From NCBI GenBank assembly GCA_046350255.1, contig JAXMAV010000010.1, forward strand, positions 62,001 to 126,000: DNA of 64,000 nt. Reading direction: 5' to 3'. This stretch comes from CALDUY01 sp046350255 (GTDB taxonomy: Bacteria; Planctomycetota; Planctomycetia; Gemmatales; Gemmataceae). The notes under the pieces are model-generated. The model saw only the letters and a list, made by a program, of their open reading frames with translations. It made no database searches and was not told where the DNA came from. Position numbers and translations under genes: made by a program. Positions 45,805 to 58,300 of this stretch are shown here, piece after piece; the first letter of the stretch is position 1; every line of letters starts with the position of its first letter.

Positions 45805-48800
45805 ATGAACGCCTGCGTGCCTTTGGAACGTCTGAAGGACCTTCTCGATGAACGTCTGGCGCCTGCCGAGCAGACCGCGCTGGATCGGCATATCGAAAGT
45901 TGTACCATCTGCCAGGAACGGCTGGAGGACCTGACCTGTGGATTCACGTCCCTGCGCCATTTCCCCGGTAGTTTCAGCCATGAATCCCAGCGCACGGTTC
46001 CGCTGAGTGGGCTCTCCACGTCACAAACCGAGGCCAACGGTTCCGAGGGCAGTTCGTCCCTGGACTGTACAGGCGACTTCACGTCGGACAGTGACCATGG
46101 GCTGTCCTTCGCACCGGCTGTGTCAGGTGGAATCTCGCCCGGTCCGGTCGCTTCCTCGAGGGCGACGGCTCACCCAGACCTGCCTGATCTGCCCGGTTAC
46201 GACGTGCTGGAGGAACTTGGCCGGGGTGGCATGGGTGTGGTCTACCGGGCCCGGCACCGACGTCTAAAAAGGCTGGTGGCCCTCAAGACCATCCGCGCCG
46301 CCGCCGCCGACCGCGAGGAGTACCGGGCCCGTTTCCGCACTGAAGCCGAGGCCGTCGCCCGCTTGCAGCATCCGCACATCGTGCAGATCTACGAGGTCGG
46401 CGAGGCCGGGGTGGTGCCGTACTTCGCTCTGGAATTGCTCGAAGGCGGCAGCCTGGAGGGGAAGCTACGCGGCCAGCCCCAACCGCCCATCGAGACGGCA
46501 AGCCTGTTGGCGACCCTGGCTCGGGCGTTGCAGGCCGCCCATGAGGCCGGCATTATTCACCGCGATCTCAAGCCCGCCAACGTCCTCTTCACAGCCGACG
46601 GCCTCCCCAAGGTGGCCGACTTTGGCCTGGCCAAGCAACTGAAGGGCGAAGGGACCGGCGAGCAGACCCAGACCGGCCAGGTCGTCGGTTCCCCGTTATA
46701 CATGGCCCCCGAACAGGCCGGCGGCCACGATGTCGGCCCAGGCGCCGATATTTACGCGCTGGGAGTCATCCTCTACGAGGCCCTGACCGGCCGAGTGCCT
46801 TTCCGCGGCACCTCAGTGCTGGAGACGCTCCAACTGGTGCAGCAAGCAGACCCGGTGCCCCCCGCGCGCCTGCAGCCAGGGGTACCCTGGGACCTGGATA
46901 CGATCACCCTCAAGTGTCTGCACAAGGATCCCGCCGCCCGCTATGCCTCAGCCCGCGACCTGGCGGACGATCTGCAGCGCTTCCTGGAGCACCGGCCCGT
47001 TCTGGCCCGGCGGACCCCGGCCTGGGAACGAGTGCGCAAGTGGGCGAGGCGGCGGCCGGCGACCGCCCTGGGACTGGCCACCGCGGCGGCTGTGCTTGTT
47101 GCCTCCCTGGCCGGCGGGTTGGTGTGGCACTTCACCGCCCTGGAACACCAGCGGCAGGACCAGGAGGCCATCGCCCACCTTCGCGACCGTTCCCAGGCGG
47201 CATTGCTGGTAGCCCAGGAGGCTCTGGGTCGCCAGGACTGGCACACAGCCCGCGAAGCTGCTTCCGCCCTGGCGAGTCGTCTGGAACCTGAGCCTCGCCT
47301 GGAGGATGTCCGCGCCCAGGCGGCCCAGCTTCGAGCCGTCGCCAACGCTCGGCTCGCCGAGGCCGAACAGGCGGCCGACGCCCGTGCCCGCTATAACCGA
47401 TTCCTGGCCCTGCGCGACGAGGCCATCTTCCGCGACGCTGGCTTCACCGGCCTGGACACCACCCCCAATCGGGCGGCGCTGCGCCAGGCGGCAACGACTG
47501 CTCTGAGCCTGTTCCCTGCGGGTGAGCCCGAATCGCTGGCCGTGGCGGAACAGCAGCGACTCCGCGAAGCCCGTTACGAGTTGCTCCTGATCCTCGCGGC
47601 CGCGGTCGACACCCCCACCCCGGGGCAGGCCGCCAAGCCACCCACCGAAGAGGCCTTGCGCTTGCTAAACGAGGCCGCCTCCCTGCGGCCTCCGACGCGG
47701 GCCCTCGCCCTCCGTCGCGCTGCCGCCCTGGACCGCCGTGGCGACGCCGCCGGTGCCGCCACGGCCCGCGCCGAGGCTGCATCACTGCCTCCGGTTACCG
47801 CCTTCGACCACTTCCTCACCGGCCAGGAACTCTCGCGCGCCGGCGATGTCGCCCGGTTGGAGCAAGGCCTCGGTCACCTCCGCACCACCCTCCGCCTACA
47901 GCCCGACCACTTCTGGGCCCAGTACCTGCTAGCTCTCGGCCACCTGCGGGCGCCCCTGCCTCGTCTCGCAGAGGCGATCGCCGGCCTGACCGCCTGTGTC
48001 TCTCGTCGGCCTGACGATTTCCCCTGGGTCTACCTGCTCCGCGGCTACGCCCAGGCCGAGGCCGGACACGCCTCCTCCGAGGTGTCCGCTCGAACCGCCG
48101 CCTTCGAGGCCGCCGCCGCCGACTACCAGAAGGCGGCGGCGCTGCTGGCCGCCCGTCCCGAGGCAGATGCCGAGTATGTTCTGCGTGTCAATCGCGGCGT
48201 GCTAGCCGTGCGCCGCGGGAAGCCTGCCGCTGCCATCGACGATCTGCGGGCCGCCGCTCGCCTGCGGCCGGATCAGTTTACGGCCCACGCTAACCTCTCC
48301 CAGGCTTACGCCGCCGCTGGCCGCCTCTCCGAGGCCCATGCCGCTCTGAACGAGGCCGTGCGCCTCCGGCCCGACCTGGCTCTCCTCTATCGGGCGCGGG
48401 CGCGGCTGGCTCTGCTGAAGCAGGACCACGCCGCCGCCTTGGCCGACTTCGAGGCGGCCGTGGCCCGCGAGGTCCCCGGCAGTCCGCTCCTTGCTCCCGA
48501 CCATCTGGAACGCGGCCGACTGCTGTTGCGGGCCCGTCGCTCCGCCAACGCTCTCGCTGCCGCTGACGCTGCCCTGAAGATCGCCCCGGATCTGGCCGGT
48601 GCCCACGCCCTGCGGGTCGCCTGTCTGCTCGACCTGGACCGGCCTGACGAGGTGCTCCGCTCCTGCGACGCCTACCTGGCCCGCGACGACGGCCGCGGTA
48701 CCCGCGAGGATCGCGCCGACCTGTATCGCATCCGCGCCCTGGTACGCACCCGTCGCAAGGACTACCCCGGCGCCATCTCCGACTACCACCAGGCGCTGAC

Positions 48801-49287
48801 CCTGCGGCCCGCGGCCGCTGAACTCCTGGCCCGCCGTGGCTGGGTCTACCTGATGACCGACGCGGCCCGGTTGGCCCTGGCGGACTTCGACCGGGCACTG
48901 GCGGAGCAGCCCAACTCGGCCGACGCCCTCAATGGCCGGGGCCTGGCGCAGGTGCGGCTGGGCAAAGTTCGGGAGGGTGCGGCCAGTGCCGAGGAAGCTG
49001 TGCGGCAGGAGCCGACCAATCCACGCACCCTATACAACGCCGCTCGGGTCCTGGCCCAGGCGGCAGCCTCCAGCGCGGGCCGCAGTGGGGCGGGCGGAGG
49101 AACGCAGGCCGACGCCTACCAGACCCGCGCCTGGGAATTACTGCGGCAGGCGGTGGCCCGCCAGCCCGAGAATCAGCGAGCCGCGTTCTGGCGAGACACG
49201 GTGGAGCGCGACGACGCCTTCACCGCCCTTCGCCGCCATCGCGAATTCGCTACCCTGGCGGCTCGATACGTCCCGCCAGCCCGCTAG
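45805..49287 (+). CDS. Membrane Ser/Thr protein kinase with zinc finger and TPR repeats
   Basis: The product has 1160 residues. Residues 1-45 form an anti-sigma-like zinc finger (DRHIESCTICQERLEDL). The kinase domain covers about 129-395: GRGGMGVVYRARH, VALKTI, HRDLKPANVLF, DFGLAK, MAPEQAGG. A transmembrane helix is at about 420-441 (ALGLATAAAVLVASLAGGLVW). The rest, about 480-1150, is alanine-rich helical repeat sequence of the TPR type (AIDDLRAAARLRPDQFTAHANLSQAYAAAGR; AISDYHQALTLRP). It is divergent from an ECF sigma gene and directly followed by the gene of a giant surface protein, with no spacer. It is likely to hold the sigma factor and respond to an envelope signal (inference). Confidence 0.92.
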   Translation: MNACVPLERLKDLLDERLAPAEQTALDRHIESCTICQERLEDLTCGFTSLRHFPGSFSHESQRTVPLSGLSTSQTEANGSEGSSSLDCTGDFTSDSDHGLSFAPAVSGGISPGPVASSRATAHPDLPDLPGYDVLEELGRGGMGVVYRARHRRLKRLVALKTIRAAAADREEYRARFRTEAEAVARLQHPHIVQIYEVGEAGVVPYFALELLEGGSLEGKLRGQPQPPIETASLLATLARALQAAHEAGIIHRDLKPANVLFTADGLPKVADFGLAKQLKGEGTGEQTQTGQVVGSPLYMAPEQAGGHDVGPGADIYALGVILYEALTGRVPFRGTSVLETLQLVQQADPVPPARLQPGVPWDLDTITLKCLHKDPAARYASARDLADDLQRFLEHRPVLARRTPAWERVRKWARRRPATALGLATAAAVLVASLAGGLVWHFTALEHQRQDQEAIAHLRDRSQAALLVAQEALGRQDWHTAREAASALASRLEPEPRLEDVRAQAAQLRAVANARLAEAEQAADARARYNRFLALRDEAIFRDAGFTGLDTTPNRAALRQAATTALSLFPAGEPESLAVAEQQRLREARYELLLILAAAVDTPTPGQAAKPPTEEALRLLNEAASLRPPTRALALRRAAALDRRGDAAGAATARAEAASLPPVTAFDHFLTGQELSRAGDVARLEQGLGHLRTTLRLQPDHFWAQYLLALGHLRAPLPRLAEAIAGLTACVSRRPDDFPWVYLLRGYAQAEAGHASSEVSARTAAFEAAAADYQKAAALLAARPEADAEYVLRVNRGVLAVRRGKPAAAIDDLRAAARLRPDQFTAHANLSQAYAAAGRLSEAHAALNEAVRLRPDLALLYRARARLALLKQDHAAALADFEAAVAREVPGSPLLAPDHLERGRLLLRARRSANALAAADAALKIAPDLAGAHALRVACLLDLDRPDEVLRSCDAYLARDDGRGTREDRADLYRIRALVRTRRKDYPGAISDYHQALTLRPAAAELLARRGWVYLMTDAARLALADFDRALAEQPNSADALNGRGLAQVRLGKVREGAASAEEAVRQEPTNPRTLYNAARVLAQAAASSAGRSGAGGGTQADAYQTRAWELLRQAVARQPENQRAAFWRDTVERDDAFTALRRHREFATLAARYVPPAR

Positions 49288-49347
49288 ATGTTGTCGGCTG
49301 CTCGTGATCTTTCACTCGACTCGCGAACCGGAAGAGTGGACTCGCTC

Positions 49348-52300
49348 ATGACCTCGTTCCTGCCGCACTGGGCCCGTTCTCGCCGTTCCCATCGCCTGTC
49401 CTCGCGGCCCATGTACTGGCCCCGCCTGGAAACGCTTGAGGACCGGACGCTTCTGACGGTTCATCTCTTCGCCGCCTCCAACACGCCCGTCGCCCTGGCC
49501 GCCTCCTCCTCGGCCCCGCTCACCTTCACCTCCGTCAGGGTTCCGGATTCCATCCTCATCGAAAACCTGGAGGTCACGCTCAACATCCGGGGTGCCCGCA
49601 CGGACGGCATGACGGTGTCCCTGTGGAAGGACGGGCTGGGCACGTGGCTGTTCCACCGGTTGCCTGGCACCGGCCTCACCAACACGACCTTCAGTGACCG
49701 CGCTGATTTCTCGATCACCCAGGGCCTTTCGCCGTTCACCGGGCGCTGGCGGCCCTACGCTGGCCTGGGCCAGTATCAGGACAAAGACGCCCGGGGCGAC
49801 TGGTGGCTGGTCGTCAACAACCCGGTGAATGGCAACGCTGGCACGTTAGAGGGCTGGTCGCTGGCCATCGACGACGGGGCGGTTCCCGAGCGGGAGCCCA
49901 ACAATACCCCCGCCACGGCCATGCCGCTGCCGTCGGTGCAGCGCGGCTACTCCAATCCTCTCCGCCCCCTGCCGGTCACCGGTCAGATGGCCTCCGGCGA
50001 TACGGACACCTTCTCCTTCAACTTCGGCCTGGGCCTCGTCTCGGCGAGAGTGAAGGCGGATGGCTTCGTCCCGCGGCTAACCGTCATTGACAGCACCGGG
50101 CAAGTTCTGAGCCAGTCGGACGCCGCGGGGAATCTGCCACCGACGGCGACCGGTGTTCCTGGTTCCACGTACTACCTCCAGGTCGAGAGTGCCGACGGCG
50201 GCACAGGGACCTACTCCCTGCTGCCCGCCTTCCAGCCGCCCGAATCGAACTGGCCGTACATGAACCCGGACGGCACGGCGCTGGCCTCCTATTCCCTCGA
50301 CTCCCCTGGAGCAGAGAAGCTGATCCCGTTCACGTCCAGTTACTCAGGTTTCTTGACCGTGACGATGGACGCAGCCGCCTGGTCCGGGCTCGACAGTCGG
50401 CTGACCGTGCGAGACGTGTCGCTGGCCGTGCTGGCCGAGGACGACAATGGCGGCGGCGGGACCAATAGCCGCGTCACCATCCCCGTGGTCGCCAATCAGC
50501 CCATCTACCTGCAGACGGCAGGGGTCAGCGGTACCACGGGGGCGTTCGATCTGCGGCTGAGCCTCTCTCAGTCCGAGCAGGAGCCCAACGACACGGTAGA
50601 GACTGCCACCGAGCGGGCCGCCCTGGCCACGCCGGTGACGGGAAGTCTCACCGCCAATGATGTCGACACCTTCCGATTCCCTGTCACCACCTCTGGTCTG
50701 GGCGTATTCAAGCTGACGACGCCGTCCTTCACCGGGCGATTGTCCGTGCTGGACCCACAAGGCGCCGTGGTGGCCATGGTCCAGACCCCGGTGGGCGGTG
50801 GCGAGGTGGAAATCGCCGCCCCGGTGGAGGGAGCCTGGTGGCCCCCGACCGCGTACTACCTGCGTGTCGACAGCCCTGACGGCGGCACGGGTGACTACGC
50901 ACTGGAGACGGCTTTCCGCTGGGCCTATCCCTCCGGGCTACAGGCTGACCCGTCCACGGGGCGAGTAGTAACCACCGACTACCAGTTCGAGCCGGGCGGC
51001 TACGGTTACTACGCCGTGAACGTGCCCAGTCCGTCAACGGTGACCGTGACCCTGCAGGCGCCGAATTACTCGGGGCGGGTGCCGGCCTTCACGGTCTGGA
51101 GTGCCTGGCGCGAGTTGCTGGCCGTCAGCCCAGGCGCCGTGGACGGGCGGGCGCAGGTGACCGTGCCGGTGTCAGCCGGGACCGTGATCTACGTGCTGAC
51201 GAGCGGAGTCGGGGGCACGACGGGGCCGGCGGAGCTGGAGGTGACGGCGCTCCAGGCGGAACTGGAGCCGAATGACACCCCCGAGTCCGCCCAACCGCTG
51301 ACGCTGCAGGTGGCTTCCTTCGCCGAGGGCTTTCCGCGCTCCGTGTGGTTCCCCGTTGCGGGGTCGCTCAGGGCCGGGGACACGGATACCTACTCGGTGT
51401 GGTTGGACGGGTCGGGAATCTTCCGGGCCCGGTTGACCGCAGAGTCGGCGCCCGTCCGGGTCACCATCGTGGACGGCAGCGGGCAGGTACTGGGCCAGAT
51501 AACTACAGCGCCAGGAGAGTCCGCCGACTGGGCGCTCGCCCTGCCGGCCACCTCGCTGTGGTTCCGAGTGGAGGCGCTCGACGGAAACACGGGCGATTAC
51601 CGCCTGGAGACGTCGCTGGTGAAGCCGGCCGCCATCAACCTGTCCGCGGACGGAACGGGCTCCCTGGCGCTGGGGCTGTCCGGCCCGGGTGACCGCCGGT
51701 TGGTCTCGGTGTTCTCGCCCGCTGGGGAACTGGCCGTGACCCTGATGGGGTCGGACGGCCTTCCCGTCGCGGGTGGGCTGGTCTTCCGCGATGCTGCCAT
51801 GCAACCTCTTGCGGCGAGGGAAGTCCCGGGGCGGGGACTGGTAGTGACCGCGCCGCCGGGCGGTGTGTTGGTGGAGGTGGGGGGACAGGAGGCCGGCAGC
51901 TACCGACTCGATGCAACCTTCACCCAGCAGGAGCAGGAGGACAATGACACCCCGGCGACCGCCAACCTGATCCTGTTCACCAGCGGGCTGCAGGGGGAGA
52001 TCACCCGGGGCGACCGGGACACGTTCTCCCTCACCACCCCGGGTTCACTGCAGCGGTTGACGCTGACGCTGGAAACCCCTGGCTGGAATGCCGTGCTACG
52101 TCTGCTCGACAGCACGGGCAAGGTACTGGCCGAGGTGGTGGGGACGGACCGGCAGCGCGTGAGCCTGCGCGACTACGTGGGCAGCGTCGGCAACGTGTGG
52201 GTGCAGGTGGCTGGCCGGGATGGGGCGACCGGCACCTACCGATTGTTGCCCGCCTGGGAGAGCGTCTCGGTCGGATTCCTGGGCCAGGACCCAACGGCGA

Positions 52301-55300
52301 CGGCGATCGCGGTGCCCGGCGAGGACCTGTTCTTCGAATACTACGCCACGACCTCCGGCCTGCTGGTGGTGACGGCGGAGGCGACCGATGGCTCAGGCGT
52401 GCGGCCTGACGTGTCGATCGTGGACGCACAGTTGCAGCAGCTGGGCACCGGCAGCGGACCGGGGCGGCGGTCGGAGGCCTCGGCGCCCGTATCGGCCTGG
52501 TACTCGACGCGGATTCGGGTACGCGGGGCCGGCGGCAGCACGGGCGCGTTTGTGCTCACCACCCGTGTCATCCCAGATTATGTAGGGAACACGCCCGATC
52601 GGGCGGATTTGCTCAACCCGGCCTATGGCATCCTGAAGACGGACGGGATCAATTATCCCGGGGACGTGGATGTGTACGCCGCGGAAACCTACTGGGGCGG
52701 CTCCCCTGATCGGTCGGTCCGGTTCGAGTTCGCCCCGGCGCCGGGAAGCCCGCTGCGAGCCCGGCTGGAGTTGCTCGACGACGCAGGCAATGTTCTTTCC
52801 ACCTCGCCCCTGGCGACCGACTCGTCCCGCCCGGTGACCCTCACCCTGGCGCAGCAACAGTACCGGCAGTATTTCGTCCGCGTGCTTGCGGACCCTGCGG
52901 CTACCGATGCGGCGCGGGCGGGAGGCTACGTCCTGCGGATGCAGGCTGCGGTCCGGGAGGTGGAGCCCAACGACACGCCAGAAACGGCATCTCCGCCGCT
53001 GCAGGATTGGTCCGCCACCCCCAACACCCTGGCAGGAACCCTGCCCGCCGGCGACGTGGACGTGATTCCGCTGGGGGTGCAGTGGGGCCGGCTGGAAGTG
53101 GTTGTCACGGCCCAGGGGCCCTTGCGGCTATCGCTGCTAGGCGCCGACGGGCGCGTGCTCGTTGAGACGGACGGGGACCCCACTGGCGGCGCGGTTCGCC
53201 TGGCGCACTACTTCACCGGCTCTGGCCCGTACGGGAGCGGTGCGATGGTCCGGCTGGAGAGTCGAGGGGCTGGCGCGGGAGATTACTGGCTGACGTGGAA
53301 GGTGGACACTAACTCGGCGTGGCCTGGGGATGCCCCGAACCGGGTGTTCGGCTGGACCGCGCAGCCTTCGTTCTTGTTGGTGTCGGATGCAGACCGAGAC
53401 GGTCGGGCCGATCTGGTCAGTGGTGGTGGTCTCGGCCAGGGCCGGGGCGACGGCAGTTTCGACTTCCTGGGCCGCCAGGTCACTTACCCGGCGCCGTGGT
53501 GGTTCTCCGGGCCAGTGATCACCGCCGGGGTGGTGGCGGACTTCGATGGTGACGGCGAGCCAGAGCTGGCAGTGGGCGGGTCCAACTCGCCCACGGTGGG
53601 AGTGGGGGCGGCCTACGCGCCAGCCGGCGCTGGGTACCTCGCTCCGCCCGCGCTCCAGGTCACGCCGGCCGGCCCGTCTTCAGGTGTTTATGCCCTGACG
53701 GCAGGAGATTTCACTGGTGACGGCAAACCCGATCTGTTGGTGGGCCTGGGTGGCACCGACGGCCCAGTGCGGTTGCTCGTCGGTCGGGGTGACCGGTCCT
53801 TCGCCGACGCGATCACCTTACCCGGCGATGTGGTGGGGACCGTGACGGCCCTGGTCGTGGGTGACTTCGATGGCGACGGGGCGATTGACGTGGCGGCCGC
53901 GACCGGTGGCACCGAACCAGGCTACCTGTGGACGTGGCGAGGGCGGGGAGATGGCACTTTCGCCGACCCTGTCCGCCAGGCGCGGTCAGCAGCGGGGGCA
54001 CGGCTGCTGGCCCTCGACGCTGACGGCGACGGCCGTACCGACCTGGCTGTCACCGACCCCGCGGCCGGCACGGTCACCCTGTGGCGGGGCGTGGCGGGAG
54101 GGCTGACGGTTGGCGGCACCTGGAACGTCGGCTCGCAGCCGGGCGCCATCGCTGCGGGCGACCTCGATGGCGACGGCCGCACGGACCTTGTCGTGCTCCA
54201 GGTTGGGGCCAAACAGGCGCGGGTGTTGCGCAACGGCGGAGGGGGCACGTTCATCCTGACGCCAGCCTTTGCAGCGCCGCAGGGCCACGGCGAGCTGACC
54301 CTCGGCGACGTCAACGGCGACGGCTACCTTGACCTGGTCTTCGGGCGAGTCGAGGCCGACGCCAGCTCGGGCTACCTGTTCTGGCAGGTGACCTTCGGGC
54401 GAGGCGACGGGACGTTTGTGGCCACGCCAACGGTGCCGCAGGTCGAGGGGATCAGCCGGCCGGTGCTGGCGGACTTCAACGGCGACGGTCTGCTCGACCT
54501 GGTTACCCTGGCCGCAGACGGTCGGGGGAACACGTTGCAGCTCCGCTCTGGTCTGGGAGACGGCACGTTCCTGCCGGGCGTACAGATCGAAGCGGGGTCG
54601 GCGCCTACGGCGCTGGCGACCGGCGACCTGACCGGCGACGGCCAGGCCGACCTGCTGGTGGCGGACGCTGTGGGCAGCCTGTTCGTATTCCCCGGCCAGG
54701 CGCGCGGCGGGTTCGGGCCGGCACGGCGGTTGGATGGGCTGGAATCCCCCGGCACCATCGCGGTTGGCGATTTTGACCGGGACGGGGCGGCCGACGTGGC
54801 GCTGCTGGTGCAGAGCGGGCGGGCGGTTCAGGTGCTCCAGGGAGTCGGTGACGGCTCGCTGACTCCTGGGGCTATTTTCCTCCTGGCCTACCCTGCCTCC
54901 AATCTGCTGGCGGCCGACCTGAACGGCGACGGCACAACGGACCTGGTAGCGGGGTCCACCTCGCCAGCGGGGGGCCTGTGGGCGACCTCGCTGGTGTCAC
55001 GCGGCGACGGCACGTTTCGTGCCTGGATCGAGGGACTCAACGGACCGCCCGGCCTGAATGCTGCCGCCGACTTCAATGGCGACGGCCGGGCCGACCTGGT
55101 GAGCGAGGGTGGCTTCCTGTTCCTGGGCCGCGGCGACGGATCGTTCACCGCGTCCCGCCAGGTCGTGGCTCAGCAGGACTTCATACCCTCTTTCGGGACA
55201 CTCAAGTCTGTGACGGCCGGGGACTTCAATCGTGATGGCCTGATCGACCTGGTCCTCGCACAGGGGCAGAGCGACCAGTACAAACTGTGGGTCGTGTTCG

Positions 55301-58300
55301 GCAGGGGCGATGGCACGTTTCAGAAGCCGTACGACGCACTGGGTGGGTCGGGCACGAACCACCCCGCCATGCTCGCGGCGGACCTGAACCGGGATGGCAA
55401 CCTCGATCTGTTCGTGGATCCTCGGGAACCGATCTCCGCCCCAGTCCTGCTCGGCGGGAGCAATGGCTTCCTCCAATCCGACGGCCGGCGAACGTGGTTC
55501 CAGGTCGGCGGGCCGTCGCTGACGGCCGAAGCGTCGGGGCCCATGGGGTTGGCCACGGCGGATTTCGACCGCGACGGCCGCCTCGACGCCGCCACTGCCG
55601 AACCTGCCAGCGGCACCCTGACCGTCTCCCTCGGCCTGGGCGACGGGACGTTCCGTGACTCCACGCTGTCACTGACGCCGGGCATCCAGGCGGTGGCAGC
55701 CGCCGACCTCAACGGTGACGGCCGGGCCGACCTGGCGGTGGCCAACTTCCTGGCCGGCACTGTGGCCGTCCTTTACGGCGTGGGCGATGGGACCTTCCGT
55801 GACCCCGTCTGGTACAACGTGGGACTAGGTCCGGTCGCCCTGGCTGCGGCCGACCTGGACGGCGACAACCGGCCGGATCTGGTGACGGTCGACGTGTTCG
55901 GCAATACCGTGTCGGTGCTCTGGAACGACGTCGTGGGAGGATTCACACCTGCAGCACTGCCCGTCGGCCAGGGGCCGCGCGGGCTGGCGGTCGGCGATTT
56001 TGACGGCGACGGCCGGATCGACCTGGCCACCGCGGATTTCCGCGCGGGCGGTGTGTCGGTGCTCTACGGTGCGGGCGGCCGACGGTTCGAGCCCGCTCGC
56101 GCCGTGGCGACACGCGACCGGCCGGTGCGGTTGGCCGCTGGAGACTTCGACCGCGACGGCCGGACCGACCTGGTGGTGGCTCACCTGGGTACCGACAGCC
56201 GCCTGGTCAGCCTGGTGTCGGGCGCAGGGCGCACATTTGCCTCCGTACCGTGGTGGAACACGGGGCCCAACGCCGACATCGTGACGGCCGACCTCGACGC
56301 CGATGGCCACCTCGACCTGGTCGCTGCGGGTATCAATTACTTCTCCAGTTACTCCGGGATGATCGTCCTGGGGCTGGGGCTGGACGAACAGGGTCGGCCG
56401 GCGAGCCTGGGCACGACTGGCATCCTGAACGTGCAGGCCGCCGGGTTCGCGGTGGCCGACTTCAACGGCGACGGGCTGCCAGACTTCGCGGCCCTGAACG
56501 CCGGTCGCCCCGGGCTGACCGTGCTGGCTGGCCGCGGCGACCGGTCTTTCGCTCCGCCCGATCAGCGGCTGACAGCCCCACGCAATCGGCCCGTGGCCGC
56601 TGACCTCGACGGCGACGGGCGCACCGACGTGCTGGTCGCCAACGCGGAAGGGCGGGTCCTGTTCCGCCGGGGCCGGCCGGGCACGGTCGACCTGTTCGAC
56701 AGTCCACAGCCGGTCAGCGGCGAAGGAATGGGCGCTGCCCGGGACGTGACCGTGGTCCGCACCGCCGCCGGCCTCCGTGTCGTGACCCTGCAGAGCGGCG
56801 CCCGTCGGCTGGATCTGTACACCCAGGACGCGGGCGGCTTCCTCCGCACCGACGAGCTAGCCATTTCGGAGCCGTTGCCCTTCCGCGTCGTGGCCGGCGA
56901 CCTCGACGGCGACCGCCGTGAGGACCTCGTTGTGCTTACCGCAGGCCGTCGCCTGGTGCCATTCTTCCAGACACCCGATGGCACCTTCACGGCAGGGCCG
57001 GCCTCGAACACCGAGTTCGCGCCCACCGATCTGGTGCTGGCCGATCAGGACGGCGATGGCCGCGCGGAGGTGCTGGTGCTCAGCGAGTACGCTGGGACCC
57101 TGGGAGTCTACCGCCTCAGCCCCAATCGCTCGCTGGCCCGGGACGGTCTGTTTGCCGCCGACCCCACACCGGCGCGGACAGCGGGGACATACAACGGGCA
57201 GAGCAACACGTGGGAGTTCTCAACCGCCGCCCTGGGCGGGCCGACGGCGCTTCTGGTCGGCCCCTTCACAGGGCCGCTCGGCACCGACGTGCTCGTGGCC
57301 CAGGGCGAGATGAATCAGGTGACCTTGCTGACGGCCAACGCCACCGGCGGCTTCGCCACGCCGTCGCCAGAGCGATCCGTCCGAGCGAGTTCACGCCCCT
57401 TCGCCCTGGCAGCCGGTTACTTCGATGGCGACACCACCTTCGACTTCGCCGTGCTTGTGCGCGACAGCGGTGAGGTGTGGGTCTACACCGGTGACGGCCA
57501 CGGCGGATTCACACTCGCCTCGCGGACCCCTGCCGGTGACCGCCCGACCGGGCTGGCGACTGCCGACGCCGACGGTGATGGCCGACTCGACCTGCTGGTG
57601 ACCAACGCCTACGGTGACGTGCTACCCCTTCTCAGCCAGGGCGACGGTACCTTTCGCACCTACGTTGCCGGCGGCCGCGAGGTGGCGCTCGCCGTGGCCG
57701 ACCTCGACGGAGATGGCCGCGACGACGTGGTCCTCGGCCAGCGCGACCTCAACCGAGTCACCGTCAGCTATGGCGCCACCGAGGCCGGGCCGGTAGCGAC
57801 CGATCTGCGCCAGGGACTGTTCGCCCCGGGCGCGGTGCGGTTGATCGACCTGACTGGCGATGGTCGGTCCGACCTGGTGGTGGCGAACACCGGCGGCAAC
57901 AATGTGCTCGTCTACCCCGGCCTGCCGGGCGGCGGCTTCGGGCCGGCAGTGGGCGGCAGCCGCGGCTTCGCAGTCGGCACCAGTCCCGTGGCCCTGGCCT
58001 TCAACGATCTCGATGGCGACAGTCGCATCGACCTGGCCGTGGCCAACCGCGGCTCCGACGACGTTACGGTGCTCCTGAGCCGGGGGACGGGGGACACCTG
58101 GACGATGGTATCCGGCTCGCGGCTGCAGGCAGGGGCGATGCCGACGGACGTGGTGGTGCGAGACGCCACCGGCGACGGTCTGGCGGACCTGGTCGTCAGC
58201 AATGGCGCTGCCGGCACGGTGACGCTGCTGCCGGGTCTGGGCACCGGCTTCTTCAACGATACTGCTGCCGGGCGCATGGTTATCCCGGCGGGCGTCAACC

